From [Phialemoniopsis] sp. UDSM-2020 (taxonomy: Eukaryota > Ascomycota > Sordariomycetes > Thyridiales > Thyridiaceae), in NCBI GenBank assembly GCA_018873225.1, contig JAEILZ010000002.1:3472001-3536000 (forward strand): DNA of 64,000 nucleotides, in the 5' to 3' direction. This document shows positions 33,654 through 45,320 of the stretch, one piece after another (the stretch's first letter is position 1; every line of letters begins with the position of its first letter). The translations under genes were made by a program, and so were the position numbers. A model generated the notes under the pieces. The model was not told where the DNA came from, ran no database searches, and saw only the letters and a list, made by a program, of their open reading frames with translations.

Positions 33654-36561
33654 CTACCTCGCCTGTCCGATAGTGCCCCTCCGCCCCCTCCCCTCATGCT
33701 CCCGCTCCCTCCTGTCCCCTCCATCTCTCTCCCTCTCCCTCTCTCGTTCCCTCTCCCTCTCACCCTTCCGCCCACTCACACCAGTCAACCTCCCCCAATC
33801 CTCCCACTCCTTCGACATCTCCATCAACACGCCCCCCATGACCGCCGCGCTAGCCATAAGCCCATGACCCTCGCCCTCCAGCACGCGCACCTCGCACCGC
33901 CGCATCGTCTTGCCCAGCCACCGCACGTTCTCGACCGGCACGCGAGTGTCGCGCGACCCGTGGTGTATGACGACGGGCCTCGTGATGTCGACGTACCGGA
34001 AGCCGATTGTGTGTCGCCTCTCGAGGCAGATGAGCAGGTCGACCGCCGGGTTGGCCCCCGTTGTCGCGAGCTCCCAGATGGCGTGCGTCAGGCGCATGTC
34101 GTAGTTCTCCTGGCGCTCCTTATCCGCGAGCGCCGATGCGGCCGCCGCCAGTACCGCGGCTTCGCGGGCAGCGTGCGCTGCCGAGGCTGTCGAGCTCGTC
34201 TTGCGATGCACGCCGGCGGTGCTGCTCGACTCGGTACCGGCGATGGGGTGGTTCGACCCCGTGGGTGTCGGGCTTGCGCCGAGGGGTCGGATGCGGTCCA
34301 TCTCCTCGGTGATCGACTCCTTGGGCGGCACACCGGGCGGGCCGTTCTTACCGTCATGGTGGTTGTGGTTCTCCTTGTTGTCGGTGGGCAGAGGTGGCGC
34401 GGCGGCGGCTGCTGCTGCCTTGTCGGCACGAAGGTTCGCCGTCGACTTACGCTTGCGCTGTTTCGTCTTGGGGAGAGAAGACGTGATACTGCTACTAGTA
34501 GCGGTCATGAAGCTCGAGTTTGCTGCCTTGAGAAGGGGTGTAGGTAAGGCGCGCAGGATGCGCTGGGAGGTGGGGATGGCATTCGTGGGCGGGAGGGGTG
34601 TTTGGGCGGAGGCGCCAAAGACAGACATCTGCGACGGCGGAATCCAGGGTGCAAGTAAGTGAATGCGGCCGCGGATGTGCTGGGGCATGCGCAGAGCTGT
34701 AGCGAGAGCGTAGATGGCACCGGCCGAGTGGGCGAGAATGGAGAACTTGGTAATCTTGAGAGCCTGGCAAATGGCGTAGACATCATCTATAATATGGTCA
34801 GCCTGATAGTACACTTCTACAGGTTGGAAGGAACATACCTGGCCAGCTGAGCGGCGTCGCCGTCCCGTCCTCATAAGCCTCGCTGTCTCCAATGCCAGGC
34901 CTGTCGGGCGTGATGAGCCGCAGCTTGAGTGTCAGCGCCAGCTCGTCGTAGAATGCCGTGATGTACCGCGTCAGGCCCATGCCGACGCAGCAAAACACAG
35001 CCGAGCCTTCGCTGTCGCCGACTTCGGAGAAGGAAATCACGCGACCCGTCTGGGGGTGCTTGATCTTCTGCGACAGTCTGGGCGAGCAGAGGTACGACTC
35101 GACCGCGTCGTCGATGCTATCGGCGCTTTGAGGACGCTCGTACGAGACGTGCGCCGCGGTGGTGCTCTCCTCCTTGCGCTTAGCCGACTCATCCGCCGAC
35201 GCGTCCTTGTCATCAGGGCGCGGGCTCAGTGGTGCCGATAGGCGCTTCAGGCGCGAGCTCGAGCGCTTCGTCTTAAGCCCTTCGAGAGGCTCTGGTGTGT
35301 GTCTTCCCGACCGCCGCCGGCCGTCGTCACTGTGGTCGCGCCGCCTGCTCTGGGACACATTGGGCGAGGGCGCGCCGTCGTCCTCGATATCGGTATGGTG
35401 GTTCTCAGGAGGCACAGGCAGCTGTTTACCCTCGTAGGAGCGGTGCCTGTCGGACGCCTTAGAATCTCTGCCGCTCCTCTCATCTTCCCTGCGCCGACTA
35501 CTGTCGCGGTGACTATGTCTGTGATTACTATTATGATTATCGTGTACTTTCCCCTCTACTATAACGTCGTGTGAATCGCTGTGTCTCTTGGAAGACCTCT
35601 TGGACGAGCGCTTGGCGTTCGAGCTCGTCTTGCGTAGGCTGGAGTCCCTCGTCGGGATGGGCCGGGGGCTGGTAACCCCGTTTTCCGTCATGTTGCTTTC
35701 TGCTTCTTTGGTATGTGTGGTATCTGTGTGTGGTTCCTCGCTAATAGCCGTCTCGGCCAGGAAGGGGTCGGGTCTCGGTGATAGAGCGCGCTTTACGGCG
35801 AGGCGGTCACCGCCCACTGCTCCAATGCTGGCGCGTCGCTTTTCGGCTTCGTTTTCTCGTAAGCGCTCCTTGCTGCTCATATACATCAACCCCTTGTGAG
35901 AGCGGCTCGTCTTCTTTCCCCAGCTGTCGTGCGACTTGCGCTCCTTCAGTTCGGGAATGGGCGAGGTGGGACCGCGCTCGATGGACAGGTTGCCAATGCT
36001 CTGGGTGTCTGCATCGCGCGACGCAAGCGACGATCCTTTGGAGGAGGGCCGGGAGATGCTGCTCCGGCCTGCGCTCAGTATCGACTTGAGGCGCCCCTCT
36101 CCCGAGGACTCGCGCCCGGGCGACTTGGGTGCGGTGAGAGGGGAGAAGCCGCTCGGGGGCTTGGCGGTGCGGATGACGGGAGGGCTGGCGGCAAGGTCGT
36201 CGAGGCTTATTTCCTCGGTCTTGTAGCTCTCGCGGATGAGGGGCGCGTATGCGCCGTAGTCGACGCCAAAGGAGCCCTCGATATCGGATGCGGCCGCGGT
36301 AGGTTCTGGGAAGCCGGTGGCGCTGCCGAGGGGGCTGTCGAAGTGGTTGCTCGCGGGCTTGGAGATGATGGAAAGGCTGGTGATCAAAGACGAAATCACC
36401 TCGGGGGATGCGGGGGCTATTTGGTTTCCGTGGGCGGAGGAGAGGCCACGGTCGTGACGGTGAGCGGTGGAGGACGAGTGCAGAGGCTGGCCCTCCTTAC
36501 GTCGGCCGTGGTGCTGGTGGCGGGTCTGTCGAGGGATAGGGGAAACGGCAGAGTAATCCAT
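33654..36561 (-). CDS. Alpha/beta-hydrolase with long disordered N-terminal region
   Basis: Two exons, 34839-36561 and 33654-34786 (52-base intron), give 951 residues. Residues 1-~490 are low-complexity and Ser/Arg/Lys/Pro-rich with many basic-Ser sites (KRSSKRSSKRH, RHRSYEGK), so intrinsically disordered and probably phosphorylated. The hydrolase fold starts at ~500: SEVGDSEGSAVFCCVGMG, RLITPDRPGIGDSE, then ILAHSAGAIYAL (nucleophile elbow A-H-S-A-G in place of G-x-S-x-G), a ~230-residue insertion rich in Ala/Ser/Lys, VIHHGSRDTRVPVENV (acid) and EGEGHGL (His). The C-terminus has an alternating Glu-Arg run encoded by a CTCTCCCT microsatellite. The substrate is unknown. The complete catalytic triad suggests an active enzyme, possibly regulated or localised by the tail. 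Confidence 0.88.
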
Positions 36562-39408
36562 GGCCGGGCGCGAACGGTTCGTCTCGAAGGATTGTCGATC
36601 AGAATTGAGCGGCCAGAGGCTCTGGCGCGCTGGCGCTTCGAGAGATGGGACGAGAGATCCAGACGTGTGTCAACCTTGCGGGAGGTGGACCGGTCAAGCT
36701 CGCATGCGAGCAGAGGATGCGTCGGTGCGGTACCAAGCGATTGCACAGATCGGAGGCAGAGATGTGAGAGAGCGAGGAAAAGAGTGGAAGCTCTCCTCTG
36801 CAGTAGCACCGTTAGAAAAGCTGCAGGTAGCTCTTGAAGCGAAAATCCCCGGGGTGCAGCGAGACAAGAGTCAAAGCATCGGACGCGAGGAAGAGTGGTC
36901 TTGGGAGGGAAAGGGGCTCTTTTTTCTGTTTGGGAGGTCGATCAATGGGTCTCGAAAGTGCGCCTGTGACTGTGACAGGAATGCAGGAGCGATCACTGGT
37001 GAGCAAAAGAGACCAGGGTTGTTGTTTTCTCTCTCTTTTTTCGTCTCTCAATTGCAACGCAGCAAAGCAAGGCAGAGATGTAAAGACAAGGCTTGGTATG
37101 TGTTGTATGCAAGAAGATGGAGAAAGCATCCCACGAGTATTCTTAATTTTCCTCTTGCTGCGATCAATTGTTGCAGTGCCGATGGGTTTTGCAGATGGGA
37201 GATGATGCCCTTGGCCCTTGGGCTATGGGGGCGGGCGGTCTTCTGGGCGGCCCCCGTCTAGGGACCTGGTTTAGCTTACCACCCGCCCGTTTACTTAGCT
37301 TAGTCTCGCTAGTTAGGCTGGAGTAATAACTGGTGATGGGGCCAGTGACCCGCAGCGGCGACCATCCAGAAGCCCTGCAGGACCATATGGAACCAGGGTC
37401 TCTGCCTTTCTGGGTGTCGAACGGAAAGTGTTTTGGACCACGGGACCGGGGAGGCCAGTGCGTGGGAGAGGGTTTGCTGTGTGTGGGTGGGCTCTTTTTC
37501 GCCGCTGCTGCAAGGGAAGACGGAGAGCTAGCGAGAAAAGGGGATGCTGATACCCCTGACCTGGCCCATGGAAAATGAAAAAGACTGGTTAGAATCATTC
37601 TCGTGCTGTTTCCGTCCCTCCCGAGTTTCGTCATCAATTTCAGTCTGCTCTTCACGTATTCGCTTCTTCTTCTTCCAATTGATGCTGGAACGACCGACTC
37701 CACGCCACAAATCCCTTGGCTGCGGCGCGCGTCCATGGAAGTGAACCCCCTATCCTCTCCTCTGCATTTTCGCCCTCTTTCCTCTGTGTCTGCTAGGACG
37801 GAGACGGGTCCAGGTAAGTAGGTCCCTTTCGTCAACGCCCAATCGGAGTTTAGGCGAGGTGATCACCTTGCTTGTTCACGGCCCCATTTTATGCAGCATC
37901 CATCACCCCTGAGCTGCATGGTTTTTGCTTTTTAGTGTTCAGCACTGCAAGCGCTAAAGCACAAGGGAGCAACCCGATTTCTGGACAGCTTCGAAGGGCC
38001 CAGTGATTGGTGCTTGTAAATCGTGAGTTGGCATCGGAATTGAAGATCCAGATGACGATGGCGCAGGTGTATCTTCCAAGAAGGAGGATCCGTCGCGCTT
38101 CATATGCTACCGGCCCAGCGTACAGGTACCCAAATGCCCCGTAGTCTGGTCTGGTTCTGGTGTAAACAATCTCGGGAAGAGGGTCCGTCCGCGGGATGAC
38201 CCGATCAATAACGAGAATGCTGTTCTTGGTAATATGTTACTGTACAACAAACGTGGAGGACGAAATAGGTCACTAGGCTTGATCCGTGTAGACTTCGCAA
38301 TCTCGAAGCGACGTCAGAAGACACATGCGTCACGTACTATTTTCCTTTTTTCTATTAGATGTCACCTCATTTGCAATGCGCTGCCTCCCAATCCAACCCC
38401 ACGGTCGCAGATGCGTGAAAGCAAGGAAGTTCGTGGGGCATTCCACGAGATTACCGGCCAGCATCAGGGATCGAGGGTTCAACCTTGGGCCTCAAGACCT
38501 GCCAAACCTGACCCTCGGAGTTCGGAAAACGTGTCATGGGCTGGACGATGCCTCAGATTGTTCCCTTGTGCCTCCATCGCCCCCATTCCCGACAGCCCTT
38601 GACAGCGCGCGCGCGTTCTGTTCCTGGCATATATGAGAGCAATTAATTCGGCGAAAACATGCTTAACAACCCACCATATCTGCCGGCAGCATTTTTCGTT
38701 AAGGGGGCCCCAGCTCAGGCCCCGGAACCCCGGAGATTATTGACCAGGAACGCAGGATGCCAGACGAGAATGGACAATGGGTCAGTGTAACGACTCCCCA
38801 TCACGTCGCGTTTTCGAGTAGCATTCAAAGCTCTGTGAGGCAAATATTACACTCGAGAATCTCGGAGACGACTACCACCGTAACATTTTTATATCAGGGA
38901 AAGGAGGCTCCAGACCACTTATACAACATGGCCTAAGCTTCATTTACGCTCCGTGTATGTACATCGCGTCAATTGCTGCAGACAGTCCAGCTTAATTAGG
39001 CATGTAGGTACAGGCAAATCGAGGAGATTTGCTTGTGCACTGACCAGGACCCTGGGCCAACAGATACCGATCGGCAGCAGAGCCGTGCCATGCCATGACA
39101 CCTAAGCGAGCCCCTCCTAACGTGCATTGCACTCCAAACCCAGGTACAGAATGATTCAGTGGGATGGGGACAGATCAGAAGTCAATTGGTAATTTCTTGA
39201 AAACAAAGACGTCTTGTTGCTCAGTTTCAATCTAGGACAATCTGTCAAGTGATAAGATACAATAAACAAGAGCAAAACGGAGGAAAATCCTTGTGCTGCC
39301 AGCTGGCTACGGTTTGATCAATCTTGTAGGCCCATGTTCCACATATTTCTTTCCCGCCTGGATGAGCTTTTCGTTGGCTACAGACGTGTCCAGCCTTTGA
39401 TAGTACAA
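36562..39408. other. Large intergenic region, no gene supported
   Basis: About 2.85 kb. Several open frames reach 100-230 codons (for example 36560-37261 plus and 37164-37835 minus) but they overlap, lack recognisable motifs and have no coding-type composition. The region near 36800-37200 has many purine- or pyrimidine-rich tracts and probably includes the long leader of the hydrolase gene. Nothing recognisable lies in 38000-39400. Confidence 0.55.
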
Positions 39409-41143
39409 TTACTTGTACAGCGTTATACCGCCATCGTCACAGTCAGTCTCTTCTCCCAGCGATATGTACAACTCCTCATCGTCGCTTGTCGATGGGGTCG
39501 CGCTCAGGTCGGTTCGATCGGCCTGTGACATGGTATCACTCCCGGAGGCAGACTCTTCCGGGTTCTGGAAGTACTCTGGCCATTCCGAATGGGTGTTTGA
39601 ATCGTGATTCTTGTATCTAGTTTTGCGCTCCACGAGTGTCCTCTTTGCATCTTGCCGCACGCTGTCGGTAATTTCTTCCAACAGCTCAAGCCTGGTCTGC
39701 TCCGCGCCTGGCCCCTGGTCCTCGTACAAGTCCGGGAGGCGCCATCTGGGGTACAGGTTTCGGTGCGAGCTTCGAATAGTGACGTCGTCCGGGTGATTCT
39801 GAAAGTAATAGGCACAGAGGCGGCATGGGGGCTTGCTTGTGCCAATGTACTTCCAGCTGTTCCAGTACTGGACGCCTCGATTGAGGAGGTAGTCATGGAT
39901 CAACATCTCGGCATGGACCATTGGTCGCTGCATCTTGGGCACTTGCGCCCGAATGAGTTTGTTGAGTTCGCACATCTGCTCGAGATCTGCGGCCTTGGTC
40001 AAATACGTTTCCGGATCATCAATGTCCATTCCACTGATGATCTCAACTGCCGTGTGGTCATCAGAAGATTTGAGGGGTCGACCGCGAGGTTTCTTGGATG
40101 GGACTACGGTGATGGTGAAATCGCGAAAGAGTGCTGGCCAGCGCTCCTCGGAAGAGATGATGATCTCTGCTGCCTGACGATAGGAGTGCAAGCGCCCAAG
40201 GTAATGACGCAATTCGCACCAAGGCTCCGAGCTTGAGAGTTCCCCATCCTTCGCTTTACCGATAATAGCCTCCTCAACCTTGCTTCCTTTGATGGAGACT
40301 ATGGCCTTGATGAGGGTCTCACAATCAGACAGGACTAGAGTAGCAGTATGTCAGAACATATCTCCAGGTTGCATAAGATTAACCCACATTTAGCCCGATT
40401 TTCAGGAGATGTTCCAATCTCCGTAACGAAGCTAGCCCTCGATAACAACAATTCCAATTCCGTTTGGAGAGTTGCTGGTCAATGTTAGCGAAGTGCTTCA
40501 TCTCAACAACAGATATGGGTCCACCTCACTATCGCTCGTGTCTTGCCTAGAGCAATGTGCAAGACATTCTCTCAGGTGTTTGCACAAGTTGTTGATGTAA
40601 GGCCTGACTCTTTCGTAGTTGAATAGCAAAATATGCCACAACACTTGCTTGAGCAGAGTCTTGGATTTGACCTTTTCTTCACGAAGCTTGGGCACAGACT
40701 CGAGGAGAAGCTTGAGGAAGCTCGATACATCCTCTAGCTGGAATTGGTCTCGGTTGTTGGATCCGATGATGTACTCGGGCCCAACAGAACCCTGCAGAAC
40801 AGCTATGGCGGAAATTGTGTCGCCTCCCCGCTCGCTGTCACAGACTTGTGCGAGCTTGTAGACAAAGCACCGGAAGGCCTGTGCCCCGGTCACCAGGGAG
40901 TCACTCCCCGACGGGGCCGCCTCGTCTTCTCGGGCTCGAGAATGTGGGAATGCCCCCTTGATCGCGCATTCGAGAGCGATAGGCTGATACAAAAGTCTCT
41001 CAAGGTCAAGATCAATTGGGATCAACCTCCGCGGCCCGACAAGGCTTTGAGTGCCATCTTCTGATCATTCTTCGTTAGTATCGACGTGCCAACAGGGCTA
41101 TGAAAGATTCTGTGTAGCACTTACCCACTGCGACATGTGCCAT
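39409..41143 (-). CDS. OTT_1508-like deaminase-fold protein
   Basis: Four exons, 41125-41143, 40530-41060, 40388-40474 and 39409-40334, give 520 residues; the first exon codes only six residues. The donor at 40524-40529 (GTGAGG) was chosen because it alone links the third exon (TLQTELELLLSRASF) in frame. The C-terminal half has a zinc deaminase signature: MVHAEMLIHDYL (HAE) then GTSKPPCRLCAYYF (PCxxC), ~30 residues apart, with NHPDDVTIRSSHRNLYPRWRLP after it, as in the fungal OTT_1508-like deaminase family. The N-terminal half is helical with no known motif. An acidic Ser-rich tail ends the protein. Such domains occur in nucleic-acid or toxin-like deaminases; the substrate here is unknown. 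Divergent from the C2H2 gene. Confidence 0.8.
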
Positions 41144-42247
41144 GATTGTTGGGTTTCAGTGAACTTGTGATGATGATTGTTATCTGTTGCTTGCTGGGCT
41201 CTCGACGATTGTAATAGCTTGAGATGTTTGAATGCTGATGAGACTGACTCTACCCCGATATGAGCAGTATCATGGCCTCCTTTTATACCCCAAGAAGTCG
41301 CCATTTCGCGAGACGCGCCCAACAAAGCATGGAACCTGCTCGAATGGAAATATCTCGACTTCTTCCATGGACACTGAAAGAAGCGATACACACCGAATCT
41401 GAAATAGCAGACTAATGTGGGAGGGAACCATTTACTGACATACTCATTTTGCGATTGGTCGTCGGTCATGCAGGAATTGCGCGGGAGGTCCCCCATTTTC
41501 GACGTTACAGCCTCGTGTTGGCCAGAACCCAGCTCAGCTCAAGGCATCAAGCGACAAGGCATACCTGCAGAAGAAAATGGCATCATGTAATGGCTTGTCA
41601 ATGGCTCGGGACGCACGTTAGTGTTTGTTCGAAGAGATGTAAGGTTTTCCCCAAGGCATGCCCGAGCCAGGTGGCTTTAGGTGGCGGCCTCTTGATCGGC
41701 CTCTGCACTGTCATTCAAGATGATTGGAAGATCACTTGCGTTGGAAGAATTCGCGTAGAGGAAATGAAAAACCTGTGGGCGCACTCCTTTGACGAGCGAC
41801 TCCTCCACATCACCAAGTCTCATGTTTGGTGATATGGTGACATGAAGAGCTTCACAGTCAACCGCACATTTCAATTCCAGACTTCAACTACCAATGCCGA
41901 CAGCTTACACTCTCCTTTCATGACTGTTTGGAGATAATTCTTTTCTAAGGAAGGTCTCCTCTATCGAGAACCATTCAGCTCATTTCTACGCCATCGTGGA
42001 AGCTCTACTTCAACAGGTCGCCGTCCTCAAAGCTACTGATTGAAAGTTCATCACCAGTGACAAACAGCCATCAACAAAGAAACTTGTCAGTGACCGTAAG
42101 TGACTCCCACTCGGTTGCTTTGTCGAGTACCTCGCCGAGACCAGGACCTTCCAAAGTCTCGAAATTGTGCCTTTTGTGTATCTCCTCACCTTGACTGACT
42201 AGTGGCGCTGACGTGTAACATCTTCAGCGAAGCCTAGATTGCCCAGA
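41144..42247. other. Divergent intergenic region, no gene seen
   Basis: About 1.1 kb between the deaminase-like and zinc-finger genes. The right part (42060-42235) looks like a transcribed leader and may contain a non-coding intron (GTAAGTGACT near 42095). Confidence 0.5.
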
Positions 42248-43197
42248 ATGTCACGGATCCATTACGCACGAGCTTTCAGATCGGGTGCGGTGGACCCTAC
42301 CATGTGGGAGGGAGACCAAAACTACGACTCTGAAAATACCCCGATGATACATCAGCCTCCTGAGGGCGGGGGCAGGATTGCTGAAGAAGTAGGACCATAT
42401 GCACCTTTTTCAGACGAGCCCGCCACAATGGATCCTGCCTGGCTGCATTATGGCGGGAATATGCTCGAAAGCACCTATCAGTCGGCTGCTGGGACCATAG
42501 CCACGAGTCAATAGTCTCAATATGACCAATTTCCGACCGATCAGACGAGCTCCCCTGAGCTTACAGGGCCAGAATCGACCTATGGGATTGCTACTGGTGG
42601 TGTCAATACTCTGGCAAGTACACCTATTTATCCCTGAGTGTCCCCACGACTGACCGTGACTTTCTCCCATCGAAACAGGGCAGTGAGCGCAACACAGACA
42701 CCAACATGGCAGTGAAATCGAGATCCAGATCAAAGGATCAGGAAAAGAAGAAAGCCGTGAAGCACAGAACAGAAGTCGACTCCCAACTTTGTCCTTATTG
42801 TCCGAAGAAATACACAAGGCCATGCGAGCTCACGTATGTTCCATGTACCCCATCACACAACAATCCTGTCAACTCACACCCTTATGTCATACTTGAGTAT
42901 TCTTACCGTATCAGACCGCAACTAACAAATTATTCTTCAAGCAAACACATGAAAACTCACAATCCATCAATCCCATGTTCTGCGGACCCATTTTGTCCAT
43001 ATCTCTTCCCCGACAACAAGTCCATGAAGCGGCATGTTCAGCTTTATCACAGGCCTTACGCTGCAGAGAATCTTGAAGACCCGGGGGCCGAGTGTCCCGA
43101 GTGCTTTGAATACCAGGCAAGAAGAGACAACCTACAACGCCACATTCTTGAGATGCACAGGGGCGAGAGGAGAAGGCGAGTTGGCTCTCAAGGGTGA
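42248..43197 (+). pseudogene. C2H2 zinc-finger protein gene with one in-frame TAG
   Basis: Exons 42248-42613, 42679-42833 and 42942-43197 keep one frame of 258 codons, broken only by TAG at 42512-42514 (codon 89). Sequence after the stop is still protein-like (SQYDQFPTDQTSSPELTGPE). The first intron has a GC donor (GCAAGT) and CAG acceptor; the second is normal and 108 bases. The fingers are CPYCPKKYTRPCELTKHMKTH (completed by splicing), CSADPFCPYLFPDNKSMKRHVQLYH and CPECFEYQARRDNLQRHILEMH, followed by a basic end. This is the layout of a fungal C2H2 regulator. CAG to TAG is one C-to-T change in a CpA context, the RIP-type signature. Alternatives are readthrough, a sequencing error, or translation starting at the ATG at 42706, which would keep all three fingers. 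Confidence 0.75.
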
Positions 43198-43518
43198 CCC
43201 TACCGGATATATGGTTAGAACACAATGCGTGGGAAGGTTGGAATGGAATACAATCGCTCGTCTATGTGAGAAATGATTCGGCTTTGGTTTGATGAACGTC
43301 TTCTTATCAACGACTACGCTTTACGTACTCTCTACACTCTTTTCTCAACGTTTCGCTTTCCTAACCTATGCTTTCTTTGCCTTTGACTTTCCTAGTTCTC
43401 ATTGATAGTTTTATTGGTTGTTTATCTGCAGTTAGCACATGAATGAACACGAAAGATGTAAACCCTCCGGCCTTTCAGACGCAGGAAATCATCCTTATCG
43501 ACCTGATCCACACCTCAC
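43198..43518. other. Convergent intergenic space
   Basis: About 320 bases between two stops; pyrimidine-rich, no gene or repeat seen. Confidence 0.5.
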
Positions 43519-44720
43519 CTAGGCAAATGTTGGTGTCAACCCATCACCAACCTTGTTCAGCCTCTCGTTTTCAACATCGATCTTTCTTGAGCTGATGTTG
43601 GCAATAGTCCGTGCCTTCACCCAGTCCTGAGCCAAAATTACATCTTCCGGATTCTCGCTAGCAAGCATGCCCTCCTTCTTGAGCACATCACTCTTTGCTC
43701 CTCGGAGCACCTCGTTATCGCCAACACGTACGAAGTAGAGAACGCCAAGCCGGTCAAGGTGGGCTTGATCGGCTGGAGGCGCGACGACACGGTGGATGCT
43801 GCTCTTCAAGAAGCCGTTGGACAGGAACTGCAGCTGGTCGGCCACGTTGACGGTGATGGACTCGGGGTACGGTCGGACGTACTTCCATTCGCCTTTGGGA
43901 GTCCGGACCTGAAGTGCGGTGATGGGCTGACGGAACAGAAGTGTCATCGAACCGAAGTCGCTATGGCCCTTGAGCCATATGTTGTCAAGCGCTGCGTTCT
44001 GCTCTGGCGTGCGAGCATGATACTTCATGTAACGCAGATAAGAGCTGTGCTCATCCTCGTATTTGTGAAGATCGGCGAAATGGGTTTCGGGCAGGTTCAG
44101 CACCATGGCAAATAGTCGGAACAGCTTCATCACGATCTCGTTGTGGATGTGCTTGCTGAACTTTCCAATACTGTCCCAGTGCTTGGTCAGGACGCTCGGG
44201 TGCGGCCTCGGGGCCACGTCCTTGCCGAATCTGGGGACGTTGTACACCTCGGTGTTCTCAGGCACGCCGGGCTTCACTTCCCTGAGGCCGAAAGGTTTGT
44301 AGCCAATGTACTCTCCCTGGTCGACGTTTGCCAGGCAAGCCATCTTTTCCTCTAACGGAAGCGCAAACAAGTCTTGTGCGATGTCATACTGCTCGTCGAT
44401 CTCGGCCTGTGTAAGACCGAAGTTGATGACGTAGATAAATCCTAGTCAGACATGTGAGCTAAGGGTATGTCTGCTATGAGCCAAAGGTCAACATACCAAC
44501 GTTCTTCAGAGCATCGTATAGTTGTGCAGCGAGCTTTTCCTTGCCTCCCGGCTTTTCGAACAGAGATAGGTCGATGATAGCAAGGTCCACCCAGTCAACT
44601 TGAATATGGTCAGCAACAGTCGGATAGTCTTGATATGAAGGACGTACATTGTTGAGCAGACTCTGGGGTTTGTGAATACGCCAATTTACTCACTGCGGCG
44701 CCTTGGACCATGGTAGACAT
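43519..44720 (-). CDS. Isopenicillin N synthase-like 2-oxoglutarate/Fe(II) dioxygenase
   Basis: Three exons, 44648-44720, 44497-44598 and 43519-44441, give 365 residues. N-terminal DIOX_N block: VDLAIIDLSLF, LYDALKNVGFIYVINFGL (restored by splicing). The double-stranded beta-helix core has the iron ligands HSD (KGHSDFGSMTLLF) and the distal His (LKSSIHRVVAPP). The co-substrate position normally read as Arg-x-Ser is here Arg-Leu-Gly (DRLGVLYFVR), so the Ser is missing. Family members oxidise small molecules, often in secondary metabolism or hormone-like pathways; the substrate is unknown. No targeting signal. It is divergent from a YCII gene about 600 bases away, which may belong to the same small pathway. 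Confidence 0.9.
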
Positions 44721-45320
44721 GATTGCGGGATATTTTGATGCTGGACAAGTAGGACGTGAGCTCGAGTCTATTGCTTCTTTGCATCTGCTCTGGGCACTTG
44801 GCCCCATCCGGGGAACGTATGGGGTAATGCTTATTTATTAGCAGTCAAGCACTGGAGGCGGCAGTAGCCATACGCGGGGTCTCAAACTTAGATGCTTTGG
44901 CGCCACGCGGCCGGATCCCGGGCCGAGTGCTGTGATGTGGAGGACTTGGGGTAATGGCGGCATCAAAACTGAACACCGCAGGTCGAAAAGATTACTAGAG
45001 GTGGTCTCGAGTCGAGGGCTCGATATCAGTGTTACACGGGCGGACCCCGGACCGAAGGGTCAGATGAGGTCTGGATTGAATTGAGGTTAAGAATCGTCGT
45101 GGCAGGACAAGGTTCACGAGCCGCTCTAAGTACGTGCAGAAGTGGGAATACCTGGGCTCGCCTCGAGGCTTGACATCACCGCCACAGGGTCGGATCCCGG
45201 ACCGGCCGACTTGATTTGGCCTATTCTTGATGATATGGAGGAGTTGAGAGCAAGCACTCTCCAAGTATTCCAGTGTTACTTGCTTCGTTCCATTGCCTTT
45301 GAAGTCGGAATACTGCTATC
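44721..45320. repeat. Decayed direct repeats with a shared DPGP-coding block
   Basis: Three G/C-rich segments near 44900-44935, 45012-45060 and 45160-45210 share CGGAyCCCGGrCCG and, read in matching frames, an [I/V/A]-T-x-x-DPGP pattern (ATRPDPGP, VTRADPGP, ATGSDPGP). Stops and shifts interrupt all of them. They look like fragments of a repeated, dead coding sequence between two live genes. Confidence 0.4.

Noticed and set aside
33696..34547. 283-codon plus-strand frame within the alpha/beta-hydrolase gene
   Set aside because: Antisense of a gene with a complete catalytic triad; its own translation shows no motif.
36560..37835. Frames of 233 (plus) and 223 (minus) codons upstream of the hydrolase gene
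   Set aside because: They overlap each other, have mixed composition and no motif; more likely leader or promoter DNA.
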